Assembly (NCBI GenBank): GCA_964530625.1
Contig: CAZHAK010000003.1
Coordinates: 1 to 64,000 of the forward strand
DNA: 64,000 bases
From: JABWCQ01 sp964530625
Lineage (GTDB): Bacteria > Electryoneota > RPQS01
Direction of reading: 5' to 3'
In this document: positions 25,100 to 34,249 of the stretch, piece by piece
Position numbering within the stretch: position 1 is the stretch's first letter
How the letters are laid out: every line of letters starts with the position of its first letter
The notes under the pieces: model-generated
The model's database searches: none
What the model saw: the letters and a program-made list of their open reading frames with translations, nothing else
Told to the model about the DNA's origin: nothing
Translations under genes and position numbers: made by a program

Positions 25100-26596
25100 A
25101 TGACTCTGTTCACCCGCGAACCCCAGCATCGGCAGTGGATCGGGCTGATCACTCTGATTGGCCTGGCCCTCAGGCTCTATGGGCTGTCCGCCGAGAGCTA
25201 CTGGCTGGATGAAATCGTCGCGGCAATGCGAGTCCATGAGTCGCTCAGGAATCTGTTCTTTGGTTGGGACTCGGAAACTCAGGGGCCGCTCTACTATCTG
25301 CTGATTAAGGGTTGGGGTCTGGTGTTCGGGACCCATGAATGGACGCTCAGGCTCTGGTCGGTGATATTTGGCACTCTGACCATTCCGTTTATCTATCTAT
25401 TAGGGCGGCAGCTTTTCAGCGGCACGGCAGCATTATTGGCGGCATTGTTTATCAGCATTCATCCGTTCGCCATTCATTACTCGCAAGAAGCGCGGCCCTA
25501 CGCGCTCTTTTTGCTCCTGTCGCTTCTTTCGTATCACTATTTACTGCTCTTGATGCGGCAGCACCGCTGGCCGTTGGCGTGGACCTACATTCTTGTCACT
25601 GCGGCAGCCTTCTACACACATGCGTTCGGCATGTTTCTGGTTTTGTCGCATCTCGTTATCTTTCGATTGTTCAGAAGAGAATCGCGCTTTCGCGGCGCGC
25701 TGCGCAGTTCCCGCCCCTACTATCTCTCGTTCGCGCTGCTGTTCGTATCATGTTTGCCGGAGCTTGCGCAAAATGCGTTAGCCGCACTCAAGAAGATGAG
25801 CGGACCCAGCACAGCCGGCTGGATTCCCGAACCGCATTTAACTTGGCTGTTTAAGCTTCCGGCGGAGTATTTTATGGATACTCGCCTCGGCGCAATTGTT
25901 CTCTTGGTTACGAGCCTGCTTGCGATCGTGCGCCTGCTCAGCGAGCCGCAACTGCGCGCCGGTTTCAAATGGCTGGCTATTGTCGGCACCTGTATGTGGC
26001 TGGTTCCGTGGATCGTCTCGGTAACTCTTACTCCGGTGTTCGTGATGCGCTATATGGCTCCCGGTCTGCTTGTCGTGGTTTTCTTAATGGCCACGGCAGC
26101 CGCAAGTTTGCAGCAGTGGCCGCGCAGATTGTTTGTCACGTTCTTAGTTGTTCTCACGGCATTCCCGCTCTGGAATTATTTCACAAAAGTGGACAAAGAC
26201 CCGTGGCGGCAAACATCTGAATATCTTGCTGAAAGAGTCAAACCCGGGGACGTAATTATCAGCAATCCGCGCTTTGTGCGGCCCTCGCTCGCGTTTTATC
26301 TCCCCGACGAATTGAAACCGCAATATATTCGTCCGTCGTCCGTCGCCGATTTGGAAGCAGCGCTGGCCACCGCGACCCGCGTATGGGAAATCAGTTCCTA
26401 TAGTACGCAAGACAGCGCCAGCCTTGCCATGATGAACACGGTCAAGTCCTGGGGAACAGAGTTGCGGCGAGTCAAGATGAACGAAATGCTAAAAATGAAT
26501 CCGAATCGATTCTGGAGCGCGCCGATTGAAATTGCGCTCAAAGAAAACAAACATCCGGAAATGGGGCCCGAGCCTTTAAGCGAAACTGAATTGTGA
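25100..26596 (+). CDS. Polytopic glycosyltransferase, GT39/ArnT-like
   Basis: A 498-residue inner-membrane protein with about ten to twelve hydrophobic segments. After the first helix comes the loop motif SAESYWLDE, which corresponds to the acidic catalytic loop of dolichyl-phosphate-mannose/ArnT-type GT-C transferases. The second motif HPFAIHYSQEARPYAL is the diagnostic follow-up. The C-terminal periplasmic part lacks a known domain. It likely transfers a sugar from a polyprenyl-phosphate donor outside the membrane. It overlaps the next gene as GTGA, so the three genes form one operon. Confidence 0.87.
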   Translation: MTLFTREPQHRQWIGLITLIGLALRLYGLSAESYWLDEIVAAMRVHESLRNLFFGWDSETQGPLYYLLIKGWGLVFGTHEWTLRLWSVIFGTLTIPFIYLLGRQLFSGTAALLAALFISIHPFAIHYSQEARPYALFLLLSLLSYHYLLLLMRQHRWPLAWTYILVTAAAFYTHAFGMFLVLSHLVIFRLFRRESRFRGALRSSRPYYLSFALLFVSCLPELAQNALAALKKMSGPSTAGWIPEPHLTWLFKLPAEYFMDTRLGAIVLLVTSLLAIVRLLSEPQLRAGFKWLAIVGTCMWLVPWIVSVTLTPVFVMRYMAPGLLVVVFLMATAAASLQQWPRRLFVTFLVVLTAFPLWNYFTKVDKDPWRQTSEYLAERVKPGDVIISNPRFVRPSLAFYLPDELKPQYIRPSSVADLEAALATATRVWEISSYSTQDSASLAMMNTVKSWGTELRRVKMNEMLKMNPNRFWSAPIEIALKENKHPEMGPEPLSETEL

Positions 26597-28362
26597 CACT
26601 GTCCATTCTGATATATGCCGCTGTTGTTATGCTGACCCTTGCGGCTTTGATCGTGTTAGGCTACAAGCCGCGCACGGAGATCAACCATATTTTTGATCAG
26701 TACCGCCGCTCGGCTGCGCTGCGCCGTACCGTGACCGCATGGTTTTTTGTCATGGCGGTCGTTTTTGTTCTCGTACAGGGACTGCGAATCCCGTTCTTTA
26801 AGTATGTGTTTGAGAAAATGGCGCATCTTGCGGCGCTGCAATCAACGGGTTGGGAGCCCGTGCACGTCATTGGTATGATCTTGCTGATCATCGCTGAAAT
26901 GCTGGTCTTGACACATTGGCTGCTCTATATTTTCTATTGCTGGCGCGCCACTCATCGCTACAAACTCCCGCCTGATTTACCACTCGATGCGAACCCGCCC
27001 GAGGTTGTGGTGTTGATTGCCTGCTGTGACGAAGACCCGGAGATTCTCGAGCGCAGTTTGTCCACCGTCTCGAAATTTGATTATCCGAGTTATCGAGTCT
27101 ATCTGGTCGAGAACTCGCGCACAGCCGAGAACAAAGCTGCCTGCACCGAAGTCGCAGAGCGCTTGGGCATTGATGTTCTGCACATCCTCAATCGCGGACA
27201 CAAGGCAGGCGCGTTGAATGACGCGCTTCCCGAAGTTAAGCGGGACGCAAAATATATCGCGGTCTTCGATGTTGATCACGAGGTCAAGCCGGAAACTCTG
27301 CGTGAGCTGGTGCCGCTATTGGAAAAGGACGACGGACTCGCCTTCGTGCAAACACCCCAACTCTACGCGAACGCCGAGATAACATGGACCACCCGCGCTG
27401 CAGCCATGCAGGAGATGCTTCTATATGATTCCGTCATGGAAGCCAAAGGCGCAACTGAGCAGGCGCTCTGTTGCGGTTCAAATTTTGTGATGCGAGTCAG
27501 CGCCTTGGAGAGCGTCGGCGGTTGGGATGAGCAGACGGTTTCTGAAGATCTAATGACGTCATTTTGGCTTCATGCGAAGGGCTGGCGGTCGCTCTATCAT
27601 CGCAAGGCCTACGCGATCGGGATGGGCCCGACAACCGTGTACGGCTACTGGAAACAGCAGCAGCGCTGGGCTGTCGGCAACACATCGGTTGCGATGTTCG
27701 TGTGGAAAAATATGTGGAGTAAGCAGCGCGCGCCGTTGAAACTCTGTGTAGAATACCTGTGGTCTGCGGGATATTATTTCGTGACGCTCGCGCTTGGGTA
27801 TCTGGCCACCGTGCCGATGCTATTGTTGTTGTTTGTCCGTTTCGGCGTCGGCGGAGCGGATTGGTATCTGCAGCCGACGATGCGGCCGATTGACTATGTC
27901 TATCTGTCAGTTTATCCTCTTTACATTGCCGTGGCGTTGTTCCCCTATGTCCACATGCGCTTGCGTGGATACTCGATTCGTAATTTGGTCTTGCTGCAAG
28001 GTTTGTTGGCCAACACGATTCCGGTTTACATCGTGTCCGTCGTCAAGGGGCTGTGGAAAGATGTCATCCTGTTTGAAATTGCTCCCAAGAAAGCGATGAA
28101 TCTGCATCGGCCATTCTGGAAGACTCCGCAAAGTTACATTTTTGTATTCTTGATAATGGTGGGAGGAACACTCTTTCACATGGCACGGATTGAAGACGTT
28201 GCGCCGTTCGTGTATATCCTTTTGTTCTGGACGTTCATGTACACGATTTCGTTCGCGCACTTCTTTATCTTTACGATTGAAAGCCGCCGCGTCGCCGCGC
28301 AGGAGCGAGCCGAAGCACGAGCCTCTGTAAATCATGCCAAAGCCCAAACCGCGCAAATCTGA
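26593..28362 (+). CDS. Processive membrane glycosyltransferase, GT2 (cellulose synthase-like)
   Basis: A 589-residue inner-membrane enzyme. Two N-terminal helices, a cytoplasmic GT-A domain with ACCDEDPE (first Asp), FDVDHEV (D-x-D), SEDLMTSFWLH (catalytic Asp) and QQQRWAVGN (Q-x-x-RW), then about five C-terminal helices. The D, DxD, D, QxxRW pattern marks processive polysaccharide synthases using nucleotide sugars. The start is a GTG overlapping the upstream stop. The polymer is not known. The operon partners suggest an exported or cell-surface glycan. Confidence 0.9.
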   Translation: MTLSILIYAAVVMLTLAALIVLGYKPRTEINHIFDQYRRSAALRRTVTAWFFVMAVVFVLVQGLRIPFFKYVFEKMAHLAALQSTGWEPVHVIGMILLIIAEMLVLTHWLLYIFYCWRATHRYKLPPDLPLDANPPEVVVLIACCDEDPEILERSLSTVSKFDYPSYRVYLVENSRTAENKAACTEVAERLGIDVLHILNRGHKAGALNDALPEVKRDAKYIAVFDVDHEVKPETLRELVPLLEKDDGLAFVQTPQLYANAEITWTTRAAAMQEMLLYDSVMEAKGATEQALCCGSNFVMRVSALESVGGWDEQTVSEDLMTSFWLHAKGWRSLYHRKAYAIGMGPTTVYGYWKQQQRWAVGNTSVAMFVWKNMWSKQRAPLKLCVEYLWSAGYYFVTLALGYLATVPMLLLLFVRFGVGGADWYLQPTMRPIDYVYLSVYPLYIAVALFPYVHMRLRGYSIRNLVLLQGLLANTIPVYIVSVVKGLWKDVILFEIAPKKAMNLHRPFWKTPQSYIFVFLIMVGGTLFHMARIEDVAPFVYILLFWTFMYTISFAHFFIFTIESRRVAAQERAEARASVNHAKAQTAQI

Positions 28363-30310
28363 ACCGGTCGCCGAGACGACCGTTAATGTCCCGGCCGGCG
28401 CGCGTGTTGTGCAGGGAGTGTGGCTCTTGGGAATCGTTACGCTCGTGCTCTCCTTTCTTGCGATGTTCAAGCCCGACTGGAGACTATGGGCCGTGCATCA
28501 ATTTGCATTCCTGCATCTTGCGATTGCTGTGCCGCTACTGATGATAGCCGGAGCATTGCTGACACCGTTCGGCCCGCGCATGGTCGAAAATCTGAACTTC
28601 CGCTTCCTAAAACTGCCGCCCCTCGGTTGGGCGGCAGTTTCGTTTGTGCTGTTTATGCTCCTGAGTGTGCACGGAAATCTCTTGGGCGACGGACAATTAT
28701 CCATCACCCGCTTGGCTCATGTCGGCGACATGCTGGAAGCTAATCAAAGAATTCCGCGCGGCAGATTCCTGTCGCAAAAAGAACCGGGCACGATGTTCTT
28801 GCATGAAGGAGCCTTTCGCCTAGCGTTGGTGACGGTTGGTTCTCAGTTGGGCTTGGTCAAGGGCCGGGCAGCCCAGCCCGAGCGAGTGGAGCGGCAGCTC
28901 GCCTATCGCGGCGTCGCGCAGTGGTGCTACCGGATTCTGTCGTCACTTGCCGGAGCCTTGCTGATTCTGTTGCTGCTGCGATTCGTCAGAACGCGCAAGC
29001 ATATTGAACCGAGTGTATTCTTCCTGGTGTTCTTCGCATGCGGAGGATGGCTGACCTTTTTTGGCTATGTCGAAAACTACGCTTGGGTTTCCGTGGCGAT
29101 GATTGCATTTCTTGTCACAGGACTAAAGACCACCGAGCCGCCGCGCAGACTTCCCGTCATGCCTATCTTGGTGTTTGCTGTTGCCGTGGCCATGCACTTC
29201 ATGGCTATTGTGCTGGTTCCCGCATGGGTTTATCTACTCTGGACAATGCACTTTGAGCCACGCGACCGGCAACGCGATGATTCACATGCGCCGACGAAAA
29301 GACTGCGCATGGTCATTGCCTTGTTCGTGATCATGGGTATGGCAGGATATGTTTTTGTAAAAGGGTGGAAGGGATGGATCAGCGTCATGCCGCTGTTGCC
29401 GAAATGGGTGGACGACGGCTATGCCTTGCTGTCGCTGAAACATGGAGCGGACTTGCTGAATCTTGCGCTATGGGCTGTGGGTGCGGCGCTCGTCGTGTTG
29501 CTATTGACCAAGAGGATCGGAGAAAACATCCGCGCGCGCAATCAAGAGCATTTCTTGCTGTTGGCCGCAGGTTCGGGTGCGGTCTTTGTGATGGTCTTCA
29601 GCCCGAATCTCGGCATGGCGCGCGACTGGGATATCGTCACCGCCGCACTTTGGCCGACCGTGTTTTATGGCGCGTGGAGACTGTCCCAACTTGAACACGC
29701 TCCCGCCATGCTGCCAAATCTGAAAGCGAGTTTACTTTCCTTAATCGTGCTGCTGCTGATCCCTGCCGTGCTCGTGCAGTCGCAGGAGTCAACCGCCATC
29801 GCGCGTTTCAAAAACCTGCTCGACTTGGATCGCTCGCGCTCTGCTTACGGTTGGGAAAATCTCGCGCTCTATTATCAACGCGCAGGCGAATTGGACGAGC
29901 GCATTCATGCGTGGGAGCAGTCCGTTTCCGTTGAACAAAACCCGCGCTACCTTTTCAATTTAGCCGAAGCATACAAACTCGCCGGCCGCATGAACGAGGC
30001 GGACACCACAGCCATTGCCGCCGCTCGCATCAAAACTGAATATGCGGGCAATCTGTTTTACTACGCGGTCGCGCAAGCCAAGCGCGGCAATATTGTACGC
30101 TCGAAAATTCTGGTGGATACTGCGATTGAATTGAATCCTGAAATTGAGCACGCCGACCGAATGCAGACGTGGGCGAATGCCGCTTTGCATGTGGATTCCA
30201 TTGCGAAGAGCGGCGACCTTGACGCTGCGCGCGAACTTGTGCAAAGGCTGATCAAAGTTGACTCCACCAATAGCTTCTGGGCGGACTATGCGCTGACGCT
30301 CGGACGATAA
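28334..30310 (+). CDS. Polytopic membrane protein with C-terminal TPR-like domain
   Basis: A 658-residue protein whose start lies 29 bases inside the glycosyltransferase gene, so translation is likely coupled. About ten to twelve hydrophobic segments span residues 28-485, with a conserved-looking FGYVENYAW loop and FSPNLGMARDWD before the last helices. The C-terminal 165 residues carry two to three TPR-like units (WENLALYYQRAGELDERIHA, YLFNLAEAYKLAGRMNEAD). The topology resembles GT-C-type or O-antigen-ligase-like proteins, but no catalytic motif is certain. It probably serves glycan assembly with the two upstream transferases. Confidence 0.8.
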   Translation: MPKPKPRKSEPVAETTVNVPAGARVVQGVWLLGIVTLVLSFLAMFKPDWRLWAVHQFAFLHLAIAVPLLMIAGALLTPFGPRMVENLNFRFLKLPPLGWAAVSFVLFMLLSVHGNLLGDGQLSITRLAHVGDMLEANQRIPRGRFLSQKEPGTMFLHEGAFRLALVTVGSQLGLVKGRAAQPERVERQLAYRGVAQWCYRILSSLAGALLILLLLRFVRTRKHIEPSVFFLVFFACGGWLTFFGYVENYAWVSVAMIAFLVTGLKTTEPPRRLPVMPILVFAVAVAMHFMAIVLVPAWVYLLWTMHFEPRDRQRDDSHAPTKRLRMVIALFVIMGMAGYVFVKGWKGWISVMPLLPKWVDDGYALLSLKHGADLLNLALWAVGAALVVLLLTKRIGENIRARNQEHFLLLAAGSGAVFVMVFSPNLGMARDWDIVTAALWPTVFYGAWRLSQLEHAPAMLPNLKASLLSLIVLLLIPAVLVQSQESTAIARFKNLLDLDRSRSAYGWENLALYYQRAGELDERIHAWEQSVSVEQNPRYLFNLAEAYKLAGRMNEADTTAIAAARIKTEYAGNLFYYAVAQAKRGNIVRSKILVDTAIELNPEIEHADRMQTWANAALHVDSIAKSGDLDAARELVQRLIKVDSTNSFWADYALTLGR

Positions 30311-30330
30311 AGAGCTTCAGTAAGAGAAAA

Positions 30331-30366
30331 ACAAAGCGCCCATCCAGATTTGGATGGGCGCTTTGT
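30331..30366. terminator. Bidirectional intrinsic terminator
   Basis: ACAAAGCGCCCATCCA (30331-30346) pairs perfectly with TGGATGGGCGCTTTGT (30351-30366). It lies between the glycosyltransferase operon and the convergent secreted protein gene. Confidence 0.85.
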
Positions 30367-30384
30367 AATCAAAACAGTTGAAAA

Positions 30385-31581
30385 CTATTTAATCAGCATC
30401 ATCTTGCGAACTACTGAAAAATCTCCGGCCTTCAGTTGGTAGAAATAGATACCTGCGGACAAATCCGAAGCGTCAAATCCTACTGTGTGATTTCCTGCCG
30501 CGAGTGCTGAGCTAACCAGAGTCGAAACGTTTCGTCCCAATGCGTCAAAAACAATCAGCGTAACGCTGCTTGCTTCCGGCAGTGAAAATGAAATCTGCGT
30601 ATTCGGATTAAACGGGTTCGGATAGTTCTGCTGAAGCGCAAACTCGGTCGGCATCGCCGACTCGTTGCCTGCTTCAACGGTCACGACTTGAGCCAGCACG
30701 TTCCGGCTGCCGTCCCACGAGATATCCACGAGACGATAACTATAGGCTTCCCCGGAATTCACATTCTCATCCGTGAAGCGATAGCTGTGACCGACCGGGC
30801 TGTCGCCAAGTCCTGAAACGATCCCCGCGAGCATCCACTGATCTGTGGTCGTGCGTTCAATTTCGAATCGCTGAACGTCGCTTTCCGAAGCGGTGGTCCA
30901 ATACAGTTCAATCACGCCGTCACGTGCGATGCCGGAGAATGAGATAAGTTCAGCGGCTAGTTCCTGGTCGCAGTCAAAGCTGACCAGATCGCCGTTATTC
31001 GTCGTGCCGTCCACGAAATTCTCGTTGATGCTGCTGATAACGTCATTCAGATCGGAAACTGTCGTGCCGTTGGGAAGCGCGCCAAGATTACCGCCGAGAA
31101 CCTGATTCGCAAGTGCAAACAACTCATTTACGGTCATGCCCACAAACGGATTCGGCGAGTACGGGAACACGCTCAAGTAGTAAAGTGATCCTAAGTTACA
31201 AAAACTCGGAACGCCTGCTGAGGAGAAACCGAGAGACACTGCCAGCGCTGTCACCTGTCCGGCAAAGACTCCAGCCGTTGTGCTGGTCGGGTTGTTATAG
31301 TTTGCACTAAGGACTCCAGGGGTGCTGCCCGCCGGGAGAAATGCGTTGACTGCCGCGGATGTCGAAAAGTGAATCGTGAAGTTTCCGCCGACGGTAAGCC
31401 CTGCGGGAAACACCGCCACGAAATTCGCGTCACGAAGACAGCCGTTGTTGTTGCCATTGCAGTTCTGACCCCACCCGCCCTGCGTTTGCGTGCGACAGCC
31501 GTTCGGAAAACAAGGGTCTTGCGCGAATACGGTTGTCGAAAGCAAAGCGGTCAGAATGAAAACGAGTCGAAAGATTTTCAT
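30385..31581 (-). CDS. Secreted protein with type IX-like sorting domain
   Basis: About 398 residues. The start at the ATG at 31581, with a GGGAAAAG site upstream, gives a signal peptide MKIFRLVFILTALLSTTVFAQ. The earlier in-frame ATG would add 14 polar residues. The N-terminal region (about 20-215) is rich in Gly, Asn and Thr with four cysteines near its start and is not recognised. A fibronectin-like sandwich (about 215-310, GVIELYWTTASESDVQRFEIERT) follows, then the C-terminal sorting domain with NYPNPFNPNTQISFSLP and a KMMLIK tail. Probably displayed or released at the cell surface. Confidence 0.85.
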   Translation of the reverse strand: MKIFRLVFILTALLSTTVFAQDPCFPNGCRTQTQGGWGQNCNGNNNGCLRDANFVAVFPAGLTVGGNFTIHFSTSAAVNAFLPAGSTPGVLSANYNNPTSTTAGVFAGQVTALAVSLGFSSAGVPSFCNLGSLYYLSVFPYSPNPFVGMTVNELFALANQVLGGNLGALPNGTTVSDLNDVISSINENFVDGTTNNGDLVSFDCDQELAAELISFSGIARDGVIELYWTTASESDVQRFEIERTTTDQWMLAGIVSGLGDSPVGHSYRFTDENVNSGEAYSYRLVDISWDGSRNVLAQVVTVEAGNESAMPTEFALQQNYPNPFNPNTQISFSLPEASSVTLIVFDALGRNVSTLVSSALAAGNHTVGFDASDLSAGIYFYQLKAGDFSVVRKMMLIK

Positions 31582-31631
31582 TAATTCTTTTCCCAGTTCA
31601 GTTGTGCTAAGATATTCGTTCAATCACACCC

Positions 31632-31661
31632 AATATAGCACGCAAACTGTGTCAGCAGCAA
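31632..31661 (-). promoter_or_regulatory. Candidate promoter of the secreted protein gene
   Basis: On the minus strand TTGCTG (31661-31656) and TATATT (31637-31632) are separated by 18 bases, about 50 bases upstream of the start at 31581. Confidence 0.4.
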
Positions 31662-31911
31662 TCGTTCCACAGGCACACGCAAGAAAAGCGAAAGTTAAAC
31701 TATATATAGTATATGTTGTAACAGTGTTGACTGATTCTTTAGAGCCTTCAAACAAGCGTAACCTATTGTAGCGTAATCTTCTGTCGAGAATACCTCATTG
31801 CGAATCGTGGAAAACTGTTGCAATATCGCGAGCCAATCCGGTCAGCCGTTTGCGCGCATGGTATTCGCCGTTGACGCAATTCGGAGGCGTTAGGCATGTT
31901 TTCCCGCAAAC

Positions 31912-31975
31912 AAAAAGCCCCCGCTTGCGCAGGGGCTTCATGGTCTCATCCGGCTGGGAGGTTGCCGGATGACAG
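31912..31975 (-). ncRNA. Possible leader or small RNA ending in a terminator hairpin
   Basis: On the minus strand CATCCGGCAACCTCCCAGCC closes with GGATG as one hairpin (31951-31975). It is followed by AAGCCCCTGCGCAAGCGGGG and GCTTTTTG, a second hairpin with a U-run (31912-31938). A further CAACCTCCC repeat lies just upstream (31990-31998). This looks like a structured RNA ending at an intrinsic terminator about 330 bases before the secreted protein start. I cannot assign it to a known riboswitch class. Confidence 0.35.
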
Positions 31976-32179
31976 GGAGATCTTTTGGGAGGTTGCTGTT
32001 TTACAGCACGCATAATATACACTCAGAAATAAGTCTGCGCAACTCCTTTCTCATCTAATACTGTGTGGGTATGTTGCGTAAACGATTATTTCACATAATT
32101 TCGTGACGCTTGGATGAAACTAAAAGAGGCATAAGAGGGTCAGGATAATTGGTGACATTCTCACCGACAACGACAAACG

Positions 32180-32214
32180 AAAAGCGGCGACTCAAATGAG
32201 CCGCCGCTTTTTTT
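32180..32214 (-). terminator. Intrinsic terminator of the sorted secreted protein gene
   Basis: AAAGCGGCGACTCA and TGAGCCGCCGCTTT pair with one G-U type mismatch. The adenines at 32177-32183 give a T-run on the minus strand, just after the stop of the gene at 32232. Confidence 0.8.
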
Positions 32215-32231
32215 CATGTCACTAAAAAACG

Positions 32232-34175
32232 TTACTTCATCAACACCAGCTTCTGTGTCGAAACAAACGAACCCGAACGCAGTTGCGCGAAGTAGATACC
32301 TGACGTCAAAGATGAGGCGTCAAAGTAAACCGAGTGCAAACCAACATTCAGCTTTCCGCTCACCAAGGTCGTCACTTCCTGACCAAGAGAGTTAAAAATC
32401 TTCAGCTCGCCGTTTGCCGCCACCGGAACTTCGAAATCAATTCGCGTGCTCGGGTTGAACGGATTCGGATAAGCCGCGTGAAGCGCGAACGCAGTCGGTA
32501 CGCCTTCGGGACGATCACCAATTGCGGAGCCCGCTTCATGTGTAATATGAATGACGAAGATTCTGATCGAGCCGGTGTCCTGCGCCGCATAATCAACTGC
32601 GCGAAGTCCCCAAGTTCCTTGGGAAGAAAAACCGTCAAATGCGGAAAGTTCCTCAACCGGACGCCACGAACCTGTGTAGGGCGCAGGTCTTGCCAAGTAG
32701 TCGAAAAGCGAATCCGCTTCGTCATCAAAACGGCAATTAGTCATGTTCGCGCCTGCGTTCGGAACGCCTTCAGGCTCCAATGCCAACAGCACGGTGTCAC
32801 TCCACGGCGAAATCAGCCATACGCTTAAGTCGGTGATCCAGGTATGTGTGATGTTGACCGTCACATCTATGTCTTCAATCAAATGATCTGCGTTAATCAC
32901 TAGGCTCTTCGTCGCGCCTGTCGGGCTATTGTCCGGAATGCTCAAAGGAGTCGCCGCCGACGGAAAGTTCGTCGTCGTCAGGCTTGAGGGAATCATTTCG
33001 ATGTTTGCTGTGGTCGCCTGACCCGAGGCAACCACCACACCGACGAGCGTTTCGTTCTCATAGTTGGTTGCAGTTGCATTCAAAGTGTACGTTCCCGCCG
33101 CTACTGAGAGCGTGTAAACGCCGCTGGCATTAGAAACCGCGCTCGGTCCGCCTTGAATGCCGACCGTCGCGCCCGCAATCGGAGTGCCCGTTCCCATCGC
33201 CGTAACGGTGCCCGTAACCGTGCCGAACGGAGTCATGGTCACGTCAACATCCGTCGCTTGATCTTGGGCTACGACAATGCCCGTGACACTTTCTGGTTCG
33301 TAATTCGGTGCGGTTACGTTGATCGCATGGGTGCCGACAGGAACGATGACGCTGTAATTTCCAGTTGCATTGGTCGTTGCGCTGGGTCCACCCTGAACCT
33401 GCACCATGGCTCCGGAAATCGGAGTCGCCGTGCCTTCGCGCGTCACCGTGCCCGAAATCGTGCCCGTCGGGCCAGCTGCGCCTGCCTCGAGTAAAATGTC
33501 ATCAATCTTCAATACCCACATATCAATCGAAGTGTGGTGAAACGCGACGTAGAACGGAGCTCCGGCGAACTGGCTCAAATCCAATGTATGCTGAGTCCAG
33601 GTCGTCGGAATGTTCGTGAACGTCTGAATCGTGTTCGTGAAATTGGCAGGTTGCGTGCCCGTCGTTGAAACCTTTACTGCGAACGTCTCAAGATACGGGG
33701 ACTGCTGGGAAGCCGCCCAAAACGACAGGGTGATTTCGCCTGTCAAATTTTGTTGCGGTAGAATCAACCAGTCATTGTTGGGAACCGCGCCATCGTTATA
33801 GACATTGGCGACTGTGTTGGTTCCGCTGTGTGCGGCAAATGGTGCGCCGAGCACTGTCCACTCGGACTGATCGAACGGCCAGTTGGCATCCGAACAATTG
33901 GCATTGTCAACGTCAACCATGATCCACCCAGCTGGTAGAGTTCCAGGCGTGAGTGCGTCAAAGTTTTCCGAAATGATGATTTCGTCAAGCGAGCCGGGAC
34001 GACGTGTCCCGACGGCTGGTAGTTGATAGTCGGTCTGCGCGATCTCCGTCGCGTACATAACCGTGCCATTCTTGCCGACTAAATTCGCAACCGGCCCTTT
34101 CGCACTGTTCGCCCACAGCGCGCCGACAAACGTCAGGCACATGGCCAATACAAACAGTTTTACAAATTTCTGCAT
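32232..34175 (-). CDS. Secreted multidomain protein: adhesion-like, carboxypeptidase-regulatory and P-domains, sorted
   Basis: About 647 residues. The start at the ATG at 34175 (GGAG 10 bases upstream) gives a signal peptide ending GALWA. Domain order: a MAM/choice-of-anchor J-like jelly roll (about 45-215, from ENFDALTPGTLPAGW to VLKIDDILLEAG), two carboxypeptidase-regulatory-like repeats (about 220-395; each G-x-V-x-G-T-V-T ... PISGA-x-V), a proprotein convertase P-domain (about 400-545, HTWITDLSVWLISP and CRFDDEA), and a sorting domain with YPNPFNPSTRIDF. No catalytic domain. It could be a surface adhesin or a docking protein. It lies downstream of another P-domain protein on the same strand. 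Confidence 0.87.
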   Translation of the reverse strand: MQKFVKLFVLAMCLTFVGALWANSAKGPVANLVGKNGTVMYATEIAQTDYQLPAVGTRRPGSLDEIIISENFDALTPGTLPAGWIMVDVDNANCSDANWPFDQSEWTVLGAPFAAHSGTNTVANVYNDGAVPNNDWLILPQQNLTGEITLSFWAASQQSPYLETFAVKVSTTGTQPANFTNTIQTFTNIPTTWTQHTLDLSQFAGAPFYVAFHHTSIDMWVLKIDDILLEAGAAGPTGTISGTVTREGTATPISGAMVQVQGGPSATTNATGNYSVIVPVGTHAINVTAPNYEPESVTGIVVAQDQATDVDVTMTPFGTVTGTVTAMGTGTPIAGATVGIQGGPSAVSNASGVYTLSVAAGTYTLNATATNYENETLVGVVVASGQATTANIEMIPSSLTTTNFPSAATPLSIPDNSPTGATKSLVINADHLIEDIDVTVNITHTWITDLSVWLISPWSDTVLLALEPEGVPNAGANMTNCRFDDEADSLFDYLARPAPYTGSWRPVEELSAFDGFSSQGTWGLRAVDYAAQDTGSIRIFVIHITHEAGSAIGDRPEGVPTAFALHAAYPNPFNPSTRIDFEVPVAANGELKIFNSLGQEVTTLVSGKLNVGLHSVYFDASSLTSGIYFAQLRSGSFVSTQKLVLMK

Positions 34176-34249
34176 TTTTCTCAATCTCCAGATTTAATGA
34201 TTCCGCCCGCCCGGGGTGCGGCTCGGATTTATGAAATGGTAAAGTAGCT

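Larger units (their letters stand above)
31582..32231. other. Long intergenic region with structured elements
   Basis: The gap holds a promoter candidate for the minus-strand gene (31632-31661), an AT-rich palindromic TATATATAG stretch (31700-31714), a minus-strand double-hairpin element (31912-31975) and the terminator of the next gene (32180-32214). No convincing coding sequence is present. Confidence 0.6.

Noticed and set aside
31795..32022. A 75-codon minus-strand open frame
   Set aside because: It runs through the double hairpin and terminator-like element, has no ribosome site and looks like translated repeat or RNA structure.
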